Assembly: GCF_029945925.1 (NCBI RefSeq) | Contig: NZ_JAQSDN010000042.1 | Span: forward strand, 1-64,000 | Direction of reading: 5' to 3' | DNA from: Polaromonas sp. | GTDB taxonomy: Bacteria; Pseudomonadota; Gammaproteobacteria; Burkholderiales; Burkholderiaceae_C | DNA length: 64,000 nucleotides | Part shown: positions 18,910 through 26,857 of the stretch, one piece after another | How positions within the stretch are numbered: position 1 is the stretch's first letter | Layout of the letters: every line of letters begins with the position of its first letter | The notes under the pieces: generated by a model | What the model was told of the DNA's origin: nothing | What the model saw: only the letters and a program-made list of their open reading frames with translations | Database searches by the model: none | Program-made: the position numbers and the translations under genes

Positions 18910-19824
18910 TCAGTCCGGCAGCGCCGGGGCAAACGCCAGTAGGCGCTGAAGGCAGGGGTTGGCAGCGTCCGCAGGCCAGAACAGGCTGGTCTCGCAGACC
19001 GGCACGGGTCGACCTTTTTTACCCGCCACGCTGCGGTACACCACGCCGGGCCGCTGGAACTGCCGCACACTGTCGGGCACCCAGGCCACACCCAGGCCGG
19101 CCGACACGAGGTTCACGATGGTCTGCATCTGGATGGCCTCCTGCGCCACCTGCGGTGACTGCGCGCCGGCATGGTACATGCCGAAGATCGCGTCATACAG
19201 CGAGGGCAGGATGCGGCGCGGAAAAATCACCAGCGGCAGCGCCAGCACCTCGTCGAGCGCCAGGGACGCCTTCGCAGCCAGCGGATGCTGCTCGGCCAGC
19301 GCCAGCACCAGCGGTTCCCGGGCAATCAGCCGGCGCGTCAGGCCCGGCGGCGCAAAACCCGGGGAATGCAGCATGACTCCGGCGTCGATGTCATGGTGTT
19401 CAAAAGCCTGCAACTGCATGTCGCCGGTGGCCTCGAGCAGTTCCAGATGGACCTGCGGGTCATGTTCGCGAAAAGCCCGCACCCAGGCAGGCAGCAATGA
19501 AAACCCGGCGGTCGATACGAACGCCAGCCGCAGGCGGCCGACTTCACCGGCCGCCGCCGCCCGCGCCTGCTCGGGCAGGGCCTGCGCGCGCGCCAGCAGG
19601 TCCAGCACCTGCGGCAGCAGCGCCACGGCCGCCGCCGTCATGTGCACGCTGCGTTTGGTGCGATCGAACAGCCGCACCGCCAGCAGCTTTTCCAGATGGG
19701 CAATCGCCTGAGTCAGCGGCGGCTGCGTCATGTGCAGGCGCGCCGCGGCACGGCCGAAATGCAGTTCTTCGGCCACAGCCGCAAACTGGCGCCAGAGCCG
19801 GAGTTCAATGGTCGGGGTAGTCAT
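18910..19824 (-). CDS. LysR-family transcriptional regulator
   Basis: The 304-residue protein has an N-terminal LysR HTH (about residues 8-66; [21 protein letters not shown]) and a periplasmic-binding-protein-like effector domain from about residue 95. It is divergent from ilvD across a 121-bp spacer containing an AT-rich patch (about 19825-19862), the usual place for LysR sites. Control of ilvD is the obvious hypothesis. The effector cannot be told from sequence. Confidence 0.9.
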   Translation of the reverse strand: MTTPTIELRLWRQFAAVAEELHFGRAAARLHMTQPPLTQAIAHLEKLLAVRLFDRTKRSVHMTAAAVALLPQVLDLLARAQALPEQARAAAAGEVGRLRLAFVSTAGFSLLPAWVRAFREHDPQVHLELLEATGDMQLQAFEHHDIDAGVMLHSPGFAPPGLTRRLIAREPLVLALAEQHPLAAKASLALDEVLALPLVIFPRRILPSLYDAIFGMYHAGAQSPQVAQEAIQMQTIVNLVSAGLGVAWVPDSVRQFQRPGVVYRSVAGKKGRPVPVCETSLFWPADAANPCLQRLLAFAPALPD

Positions 19825-19945
19825 ACGCCATACATATTAATGCAACCTGAAAAATATATTGGAGGCGCTTGACGAGGCGGCGCATACTCTGCCTTTTGCC
19901 TCACCTTCCCCTCCTTCCCCACCTTCCCCACCGCAGAGACACCCC

Positions 19946-21655
19946 ATGACACAACAGGACAAAGACAGCGTCGGCGACGCTATCAACCGCCGCAGCAAAA
20001 ACATCACCGAAGGCACCTCGCGCGCACCGAACCGTTCGATGTACTACGCGATGGGTTACGAGGCCGAGGACTTCAAGAAACCCATGGTCGGCGTCGCCAA
20101 CGGGCACAGCACCATCACGCCCTGCAACAGCGGCCTGCAAAAACTCGCCGATGCCGCGATTGACGGCATCGAGGAAGCCGGCGGCAATGCGCAGGTGTTC
20201 GGCACACCGACCATTTCCGACGGCATGGCCATGGGCACCGAGGGCATGAAGTACTCGCTGGTCTCCAGAGAAGTGATCTCCGACTGCATCGAGACCTGCG
20301 TGCAGGGCCAGTGGATGGACGGTGTGCTGGTGATCGGTGGCTGCGACAAGAACATGCCGGGCGGCCTGATGGGCATGTTGCGCGCCAACGTGCCGGCCAT
20401 CTACGTCTATGGCGGCACCATTCTTCCGGGCCACTACAAGGGCAAGGACCTGAACATCGTCAGCGTCTTCGAGGCCGTGGGCGAACACGCGGCCGGCCGC
20501 ATGAGCGACGAGGACCTGCTGCAGATCGAGCGCCGCGCGATTCCCGGCACCGGCAGCTGCGGCGGCATGTACACGGCCAACACCATGTCGTCCGCCTTCG
20601 AGGCGCTGGGCATTTCCCTGCCCTACTCGTCGACCATGGCCAATCCGCACGACGAAAAAATGAACTCGGCCAAAGAGTCGGCCAAGGTGCTGGTCGAAGC
20701 GATACGCAAGAACATCAAGCCGCGCGACATCGTGACCAAAAAGTCCATCGAAAACGCCGTCGCCGTGATCATGGCGACCGGCGGCTCGACCAACGCGGTG
20801 CTGCACTTCCTGGCCATCGCCCATGCCGCCGGCGTGGACTGGACCATCGACGACTTCGAACGCGTGCGCCAGAAAACCCCGGTGCTCTGCGACCTCAAGC
20901 CCAGCGGCCAATACCTCGCGGTGGACCTGCACCAGGCCGGCGGCATTCCGCAGGTCATGAAGATGCTTCTCAAGGCCGGCCTGCTGCATGGCGACTGCCT
21001 GACCATCACCGGCCAGACCATTGCCGAGGTGCTGAAAGACGTGCCCGATGCCCCGCGCGCGGACCAGAAAGTGATTCGCCCCATCGACAAGCCAATGTAC
21101 GCCCAGGGTCACCTGGCCATTCTCAAGGGCAACCTCTCGCCCGAAGGCTGCGTCGCCAAGATCACCGGCCTGAAAAACCCGGTGATGACCGGCCCGGCCC
21201 GCGTGTTTGACGACGAACAGTCAGCGCTCGAGGCCATTCTGGCCGGCAAGATTGTCGCGGGCGACGTGATGGTGCTGCGTTACCTCGGCCCCAAGGGCGG
21301 CCCCGGCATGCCGGAAATGCTGGCACCGACCGGCGCGCTGATAGGCGCGGGCCTGGGCGAAAGCGTGGGCCTGATCACCGACGGCCGATTTTCGGGCGGC
21401 ACCTGGGGCATGGTGGTGGGCCACGTCGCACCGGAAGCGGCCGCCGGCGGCAACATCGCCTTCATCAACGAAGGCGACTCGATCACCATCGACGCCAAAC
21501 AATTGCTGCTGCAACTGAACATCAGCGACGCCGAACTGGCCAAACGCAAGGAGGGCTGGAAAGCACCCCTGCCGCGTTACATCCGCGGCGTGCAGGCCAA
21601 GTTCGCCTTCAACGCCTCCAGCGCCAGCAAGGGCGCGGTACTCGACGACTATTGA
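19946..21655 (+). CDS. ilvD: Dihydroxy-acid dehydratase
   Basis: IlvD dehydrates dihydroxy-isovalerate and dihydroxy-methylvalerate in valine, leucine and isoleucine synthesis. The 569-residue protein carries the three conserved cluster cysteines at about residue 60 (TPCNSG), 133 ([10 protein letters not shown]) and 205 ([12 protein letters not shown]), plus GRFSGGTWG near the C terminus. The start [19 protein letters not shown] at 19946 was chosen over an upstream in-frame ATG preceded by a low-complexity SPPSPPSPP stretch. A strong terminator follows at 21681. Confidence 0.97.
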   Translation: MTQQDKDSVGDAINRRSKNITEGTSRAPNRSMYYAMGYEAEDFKKPMVGVANGHSTITPCNSGLQKLADAAIDGIEEAGGNAQVFGTPTISDGMAMGTEGMKYSLVSREVISDCIETCVQGQWMDGVLVIGGCDKNMPGGLMGMLRANVPAIYVYGGTILPGHYKGKDLNIVSVFEAVGEHAAGRMSDEDLLQIERRAIPGTGSCGGMYTANTMSSAFEALGISLPYSSTMANPHDEKMNSAKESAKVLVEAIRKNIKPRDIVTKKSIENAVAVIMATGGSTNAVLHFLAIAHAAGVDWTIDDFERVRQKTPVLCDLKPSGQYLAVDLHQAGGIPQVMKMLLKAGLLHGDCLTITGQTIAEVLKDVPDAPRADQKVIRPIDKPMYAQGHLAILKGNLSPEGCVAKITGLKNPVMTGPARVFDDEQSALEAILAGKIVAGDVMVLRYLGPKGGPGMPEMLAPTGALIGAGLGESVGLITDGRFSGGTWGMVVGHVAPEAAAGGNIAFINEGDSITIDAKQLLLQLNISDAELAKRKEGWKAPLPRYIRGVQAKFAFNASSASKGAVLDDY

Positions 21656-21680
21656 GATCGCAACAGCGCACCGTCTATTA

Positions 21681-21712
21681 AAAAAGCCCCTGCAGGTCTG
21701 CAGGGGCTTTTT
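21681..21712. terminator. Bidirectional intrinsic terminator after ilvD
   Basis: AAAAAGCCCCTGCAG and CTGCAGGGGCTTTTT form a 15-bp perfect inverted repeat, with A- and T-runs on the outside. It can stop ilvD transcripts and also transcripts from the convergent small membrane-protein gene. Confidence 0.9.
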
Positions 21713-21857
21713 ATCGAATCACCCGTAAGAGGAGCGAGCGAAGCAAGCGGGTTCCCCTTCAAGCAGGGGCCGCGGGTCCGGCTCCGCCGGCCCGCAGGCG
21801 CAGCGCCCCCTCGGGGGGCAGAGAGCTACACGCAGTGAGCGAACGTGGGGGCTCTAT

Positions 21858-22097
21858 CTACTTCCTTTTTTTGAGCATCCCCATGGCATCGCGTTGCCGG
21901 TCAATCCGCTCCTTCTTGCGTTTTTCCATTTTTTCCATGGCATTCTTTTCGGTGAGGCCGGACTTGTCCGCCCACCACCACCAGAGCACCGCCAAGCCGA
22001 ACGGCGCCAGCACCACCCACCAGGGCCAGCCCGCCACCGGCGCGACCTCCAGGTACTTCAAGGCAATGCCGACGATGCCCAACAACAGAAAAAACAT
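21858..22097 (-). CDS. Small Trp-rich membrane protein
   Basis: The 79-residue protein begins MFFLLLGIVGIALKYLEV, has a second hydrophobic segment with WPWWVVLAP and VLWWWWADKSG, and ends in a basic coiled tail (EKMEKRKKERIDRQR, MGMLKKRK). This matches the small Trp-rich protein family of beta-proteobacteria, whose function is unknown. AGGAG precedes the ATG at 22097, and a longer frame to 22154 is less well supported. The 140 bp between it and the ilvD terminator are GC-rich intergenic DNA with no gene. Confidence 0.85.
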   Translation of the reverse strand: MFFLLLGIVGIALKYLEVAPVAGWPWWVVLAPFGLAVLWWWWADKSGLTEKNAMEKMEKRKKERIDRQRDAMGMLKKRK

Positions 22098-22211
22098 GGC
22101 TGACTCCTGAAAAACCTGTGGTAACCCTTTGAAAGCAAGGTCAACCCGGCCCACTACAATGACGTTGAACGACTGTAACCGAATCCATAACTCCCCCCAC
22201 GAGGTTTAACG

Positions 22212-22526
22212 ATGAAACGTCTCTGCTTAGTGATTGCTTCCCTGGCCGCAGGTTTTGCCGTGTCCACCCCGGCGCTGGCTGACCTGCAACTGGCGACCGC
22301 CAAAAATTGCATGGCCTGCCATGCCGTGGCGACCAAGCTGGTGGGTCCGTCCTACAAGGATGTGGCAGCCAAATACGCGGGTCAGAAGGACGCCGTTGAC
22401 AAGCTTGCTGTAAAAATCGTCAAGGGCGGTGCTGGCGTGTGGGGCCCTGTGCCCATGCCGGCCAATGCCCAGGTCAATGCCGACGATGCCAAGAAACTGG
22501 CGGCCTGGGTCATGACGCAAAAATAA
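22212..22526 (+). CDS. Periplasmic class I c-type cytochrome (c551/c552-like)
   Basis: The 104-residue precursor has a signal peptide (MKRLCLVIASLAAGFAVSTPALA, cleavage after ALA). The mature 80-residue domain carries the haem-binding CMACH at about residues 33-37 and the distal methionine in PVPMPAN. It acts as a small soluble electron carrier in the periplasm, probably to a terminal oxidase or peroxidase; the partner cannot be told from context. It is monocistronic, with an intrinsic terminator right after the stop. Confidence 0.93.
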   Translation: MKRLCLVIASLAAGFAVSTPALADLQLATAKNCMACHAVATKLVGPSYKDVAAKYAGQKDAVDKLAVKIVKGGAGVWGPVPMPANAQVNADDAKKLAAWVMTQK

Positions 22527-22543
22527 GCCCGGCCCTCCAGCAC

Positions 22544-22574
22544 AAAAAAGCCCGTTGGATCAACGGGCTTTTTT
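22544..22574. terminator. Bidirectional terminator between the cytochrome c gene and acs
   Basis: AAAAAAGCCCGTTG and CAACGGGCTTTTTT form a 14-bp perfect inverted repeat with a 3-nt loop. It ends the cytochrome transcript and can also end leftward transcription from acs. Confidence 0.92.
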
Positions 22575-22603
22575 CATGGGCGAGGCGCTCCTGGCACCGC
22601 CGC

Positions 22604-22644
22604 TTAAAGGTTTTCCGACAACTGATCCAGGATCGCCGGGTTTT
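22604..22644 (-). pseudogene. Fossil acs 3' end, copy A
   Basis: On the minus strand this encodes the last codons of acetyl-CoA synthetase, [12 protein letters not shown] and a TAA stop. It differs from the intact gene's end by one synonymous change (TCG for TCT) and the stop codon. Similarity ends abruptly about 39 bases upstream, so only the tail is present. Confidence 0.75.
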
Positions 22645-22726
22645 GTGGCCACCTCACATCGCTTTGCGATATGAGTGTCCCCCAATCCCGCCACAGCTTC
22701 GCTGACGCGGCTTGCGCCGCCCTCGA

Positions 22727-22767
22727 TCAAAGGTTTTCCGACAGTTGATCGAGGATGGCGGGATTTT
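22727..22767 (-). pseudogene. Fossil acs 3' end, copy B
   Basis: A second tail encodes the same [12 protein letters not shown] followed by TGA, but with several third-position changes relative to copy A and the intact gene (AAT, CCC, GCC, CTC, CAA, CTG), all synonymous. It therefore derives from a diverged functional allele rather than a recent copy. Confidence 0.75.
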
Positions 22768-22821
22768 AGCTACGGCGTGACAAGCCCTGCGGGCAATTGT
22801 CAGCCTGCGCTGAAACCCGGC

Positions 22822-24822
22822 TCAAAGGTTTTCAGACAACTGATCCAGGATCGCCGGGTTTTCCAAAGTCGAGGTGTCCTGGGTGATGGCCTCGCCCTTG
22901 GCGATGCCGCGCAGCAGGCGGCGCATGATTTTCCCGCTGCGGGTTTTCGGCAAGTTGTCACCGAAACGGATGTCTTTCGGCTTGGCAATCGGTCCGATCT
23001 CCTTGCCGACCCAGTCGCGCAACTCTTTCGCAATCGCCTTGGCCTCGTCGCCGGTCGGCCGCGAACGCTTGAGCACCACAAAGGCCACAATCGCTTCGCC
23101 CGTCAGGTCGTCCGGCCGGCCCACCACCGCGGCCTCGGCCACCAGCGCCGAATGCGACACCAGCGCCGACTCGATTTCCATGGTGCCCATGCGGTGGCCG
23201 GAGACGTTGAGCACGTCATCGATGCGGCCGGTGATGCGGAAGTAGCCGCGATCAAGGCTGCGCACCGCGCCGTCGCCGGCCAGGTACATGGTGCCGCCCA
23301 TCTCCTCGGGGAAATAGCTTTTCTTGAAACGCTCGGGATCGTTCCAGATGGTGCGGATCATCGACGGCCAGGGGCGCTTGACCACCAGCATGCCGCCGGA
23401 GCCGTTGGGCACGTCCTTGCCGAGTTCATCGACGATGGCTGCCATGATGCCGGGCAGCGGCAAGGTGCAGCTGCCGGGGACCAGGGGCGTCGCGCCCGGC
23501 AGCGGCGTGATCATATGGCCGCCGGTTTCGGTCTGCCAGAAGGTGTCGACCACCGGACAGCGCTCGCCACCGACGTTTTTGTAGTACCACATCCAGGCTT
23601 CGGGGTTGATGGGTTCGCCCACCGTGCCGAGAATGCGCAGGCTGCTCAGGTCAGAGCGCGCCGGATGGATTTTTTCGTCGGCTTCGGCCGCCTTGATCAG
23701 CGAACGGATCGCGGTCGGCGCGGTGTAGAAAATGCTGACCTTGTGTTTTTCGATCATCTGCCAGAAGCGGCCTGCGTTCGGGAAGGTCGGTATGCCCTCG
23801 AAGATCACCTGGCTCGCCCCAGCCGCCAGCGGGCCGTAAGCCACGTAGGTGTGGCCGGTAATCCAGCCGATGTCGGCCGTGCACCAGAACACATCGGACG
23901 GCTGGATATCGAAGGTCCAGTCCATGGTCAGCTTGGCCCACAGCAGATAACCGCCTGTGCTGTGCTGCACACCCTTGGGTTTGCCGGTCGAGCCGGAGGT
24001 GTAGAGGATGAACAGCGGATGTTCCGCGCCGACAAATTCCGGCTCACAGGTGGCCGGCTGCTTTGACGTGACCTCGTGCATCAGGCTGTCGCGCCCGGCC
24101 ACCATATTGCAGGCCGTGGCCGTGCGCTGGTAGACGATCACGTTCTTGATCGACTCGCAGCCGCCCATGGCGATGCCTTCATCGACGATGGCCTTGAGCG
24201 GCAACTCCTTGCCGCCGCGCAACTGGTAGTTGGCGGTGATCACCGCGACCGCGCCGGCGTCCTGGATGCGCTCCTGCAGGCTCTTGGCGGAGAAGCCGCC
24301 GAACACCACCGAGTGGGTGGCGCCTATGCGCGCGCAGGCCTGCATGGCGACAACGCCCTCCACCGTCATCGGCATGTAGATGATGACGCGGTCGCCCTTT
24401 TTGATGCCCATGGCCTTGAGCGCGTTGGCGAACTGGCAGACCTTGCCGTGTAGTTCCTTGTAGGTGACGTTGGTCACCTTGCCGTCGTCGCTCTCGAAGA
24501 TGATGGCCTTCTTGTTCTCGGTGGCGGTGCCGAGGTGGCGGTCCAGGCAGTTGCAGGAGGCGTTGAGCTCACCGTCGGCAAACCATTTGTAGAACGGCGC
24601 GTTCGACTCGTCCAGTGTCTGGGTGAAGGGCTTCTTCCAGCTCAGGTTCTCGCGCGCCAGCCGGGCCCAGAAACCCTCGAAGTCTTTCTCGGCTTCGGCG
24701 CACAGCGCCTGGTAGGCGTCCATGCCGGAAATGCGGGCGGATTTGGCCAGCTCCGGATTGGGGAAAAAGACCCGATTTTCAACCAGTGTGGATTCGATGG
24801 CGGATGATGAAGGCGCGCTCAT
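22822..24822 (-). CDS. acs: Acetyl-CoA synthetase
   Basis: Acs converts acetate, ATP and CoA to acetyl-CoA via acetyl-AMP. The 666-residue protein has the N-terminal ACS region, the P-loop [11 protein letters not shown] at about residue 275, the adenylate-binding [10 protein letters not shown], the hinge DGYF-equivalent [13 protein letters not shown], and the C-terminal [11 protein letters not shown] with the regulatory, acetylatable lysine at about residue 629. The ATG at 24822 gives the normal length. It is monocistronic, divergent from the YqhA-type gene. Two fossil copies of its own 3' end lie between its stop and the shared terminator. Confidence 0.98.
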   Translation of the reverse strand: MSAPSSSAIESTLVENRVFFPNPELAKSARISGMDAYQALCAEAEKDFEGFWARLARENLSWKKPFTQTLDESNAPFYKWFADGELNASCNCLDRHLGTATENKKAIIFESDDGKVTNVTYKELHGKVCQFANALKAMGIKKGDRVIIYMPMTVEGVVAMQACARIGATHSVVFGGFSAKSLQERIQDAGAVAVITANYQLRGGKELPLKAIVDEGIAMGGCESIKNVIVYQRTATACNMVAGRDSLMHEVTSKQPATCEPEFVGAEHPLFILYTSGSTGKPKGVQHSTGGYLLWAKLTMDWTFDIQPSDVFWCTADIGWITGHTYVAYGPLAAGASQVIFEGIPTFPNAGRFWQMIEKHKVSIFYTAPTAIRSLIKAAEADEKIHPARSDLSSLRILGTVGEPINPEAWMWYYKNVGGERCPVVDTFWQTETGGHMITPLPGATPLVPGSCTLPLPGIMAAIVDELGKDVPNGSGGMLVVKRPWPSMIRTIWNDPERFKKSYFPEEMGGTMYLAGDGAVRSLDRGYFRITGRIDDVLNVSGHRMGTMEIESALVSHSALVAEAAVVGRPDDLTGEAIVAFVVLKRSRPTGDEAKAIAKELRDWVGKEIGPIAKPKDIRFGDNLPKTRSGKIMRRLLRGIAKGEAITQDTSTLENPAILDQLSENL

Positions 24823-24967
24823 GGTGATGGTCTCCTGGGTTTATAGTTGAATCGCTGCTAAATGTCATGTTCGGCACTTACAGTGCACTGACGGCGTCTC
24901 TCCCCATTTAACACCAGACTCACCCGCCCGCCTACAATCCGGCAAATCCGTAGAAACCCCAAGCACC

Positions 24968-25576
24968 ATGTCCGAACCCCAACCCATCCCCCCCAAGGCT
25001 TCGCCGTTGCGCCCCATTCCCAACATCATTTTCGCCAGCCGCTGGCTGCAGTTGCCGCTGTACCTGGGGCTCATAGCCGCCCAGGCGGTTTACGTCTTTC
25101 ACTTCTGGGTCGAACTTGTGCATCTGTTGGAGGCGGTCTTTGGCAGCCAGACAGCGCTGCAGGCCCTGGTCACCAGCATAGGTTACAAGTCCGACATCCA
25201 GGTGAGCGAGCTCAACGAAACCATCATCATGCTGGTGGTGCTGGCGCTGATCGACGTCGTCATGATCTCCAACCTGCTGATCATGGTGATCGTGGGCGGC
25301 TACGAGACCTTTGTGAGCCGCATGAACCTCGAAGGCCACAGGGACCAGCCCGAATGGCTCAGCCATGTCAATGCCTCGGTGCTCAAGGTCAAGCTCGCCA
25401 CCGCCATCATCGGCATCAGCTCCATCCACCTGCTCAAGACCTTCATCAACGCCGCCAATTACGATGTGAAGGTGCTGATGTGGCAGACCATCATTCACGT
25501 GGTGTTCCTGCTCAGCGCCCTGGCCATTGCGCTGACGGACAAGCTGATGAGCCGCGCCGAGCCCCCCGCCCACTGA
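24968..25576 (+). CDS. YqhA/UPF0114-family membrane protein
   Basis: The 202-residue protein has about four membrane helices (LPLYLGLIAAQAVYVFHFW, ETIIMLVVLALIDVVMISNLL, KVKLATAIIGISSIHLLKTF, IIHVVFLLSALAIALTD) and the family segment IVGGYETFVSRM. It is similar to Escherichia coli YqhA, whose function is unknown. It lies 21 bp upstream of the CaCA antiporter gene and is probably cotranscribed with it. Confidence 0.88.
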   Translation: MSEPQPIPPKASPLRPIPNIIFASRWLQLPLYLGLIAAQAVYVFHFWVELVHLLEAVFGSQTALQALVTSIGYKSDIQVSELNETIIMLVVLALIDVVMISNLLIMVIVGGYETFVSRMNLEGHRDQPEWLSHVNASVLKVKLATAIIGISSIHLLKTFINAANYDVKVLMWQTIIHVVFLLSALAIALTDKLMSRAEPPAH

Positions 25577-25597
25577 CCCCTCGCACGAAAGCACCGC

Positions 25598-26686
25598 ATG
25601 ACCATCCTGCTGTTCATAGGCGGCCTGATCGGCCTGGTGGCGGGCGCCGAGCTGCTGGTACGCGGCGCATCGAAGCTGGCGCTGTCTTTTGGCATTTCAC
25701 CGTTGGTCGTCGGACTGACCATCGTGGCCTTCGGGACCAGCGCGCCGGAGATGGCGGTTTCCGCCGGCGCGGTCCTCAATGGCCAGACCAACCTGGCCTT
25801 GGGCAACGTGGTCGGCAGCAACATCTTCAACGTGCTGTTCATTCTGGGCCTGTCGGCGCTGGTCACCCCGCTGGTGGTCAACATCCAGCTGATTCGCCAG
25901 GAGGTGCCCATCATGGTAGGCGCCAGCCTGCTCCTGCTGGTCTTTGCCCTGGACAACAGGCTGGGCTTCATCGATGGCGCCATCCTGTTCGCGCTGTTGA
26001 TCTCCTACACCGTGTTCCTGATCATCCAGTCGCGCAAGGAGACACGGGCGGCGCAGGACGAATACGCCGCCGAGCTCCTTCCGGCCCGGCCCGGCGGCTG
26101 GGATGCCAGGCTACCTGTCCAGCTGCTGCTGATCGTCGTCGGGCTTGGCTTGCTGGTGCTGGGGTCTGAATGGCTGGTGAGCGCGTCGGTGGTTTTTGCC
26201 AAAGCCCTGGGCATCAGTGACCTGGTCATCGGCCTGACCATCGTCGCGGCGGGCACGTCCATGCCCGAGGTCGCGACATCGTTGATGGCCGCGATCAAGG
26301 GCGAGCGCGACATCGCCGTCGGCAACGTGGTGGGAAGCTGCACCTTCAACATTCTGGGATGCCTCGGTCTGGCCGCCATGCTCTCGGGCAACCTGGGGCT
26401 GGTCGTGCCCACTGCCCTGCTCAACTTCGACCTCTGGGTCATGATGGCAGTCGCCCTGGCCTGCCTGCCCGTGTTTCTGACCGGCCGCGAAATTGCGCGC
26501 TGGGAAGGTGGCGTGTTCGTCCTTTACTATGTGGCCTATGTCGTTTATCTGGTTCTGGCCAACCAGCAGCACGGTGCGCTGGGCGTATTTTCCATGGCCA
26601 TGATGGGGTTTGTGATTCCCATCACCGTGGTCACGCTGATCGTGGTGCTCATCCGGCGTGCGCCGCCGGCACAAAACCCGCCCTGA
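25598..26686 (+). CDS. Calcium/sodium antiporter (CaCA family, YrbG-like)
   Basis: The 362-residue inner-membrane protein contains the two inverted alpha repeats of cation/Ca2+ exchangers. The first has IVAFGTSAPEMAVSAGA and LALGNVVGSNIFN; the second has IVAAGTSMPEVATSL and IAVGNVVGSCTFN. The acidic residues in these repeats bind the exchanged cations. About ten membrane helices are present. Cation specificity (Na+ or H+ against Ca2+) is inferred from family only. About 170 bp of non-coding DNA separate it from the Mrp operon. Confidence 0.93.
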   Translation: MTILLFIGGLIGLVAGAELLVRGASKLALSFGISPLVVGLTIVAFGTSAPEMAVSAGAVLNGQTNLALGNVVGSNIFNVLFILGLSALVTPLVVNIQLIRQEVPIMVGASLLLLVFALDNRLGFIDGAILFALLISYTVFLIIQSRKETRAAQDEYAAELLPARPGGWDARLPVQLLLIVVGLGLLVLGSEWLVSASVVFAKALGISDLVIGLTIVAAGTSMPEVATSLMAAIKGERDIAVGNVVGSCTFNILGCLGLAAMLSGNLGLVVPTALLNFDLWVMMAVALACLPVFLTGREIARWEGGVFVLYYVAYVVYLVLANQQHGALGVFSMAMMGFVIPITVVTLIVVLIRRAPPAQNPP

Positions 26687-26857
26687 GGCATGGGGGTGAC
26701 CGGCATGCCACCGGGCCGGCACGGTGCGGTGAGCGCAGGGGCTTGAAGCCGCCTGGGAGATGGGCCTGCGGCCGCCACGCCGGGATATTCACACCTCTCG
26801 AAGGGCCAATGCAGATGCAGCCCCTAGAATGCCATTGACACTGAAAAATTAAAAACT

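Noticed and set aside
21720-21857. Possible small gene between the ilvD terminator and the Trp-rich protein gene
   Set aside because: The stretch is GC-rich intergenic DNA with short palindromic pieces and no frame with a plausible start and ribosome-binding site.
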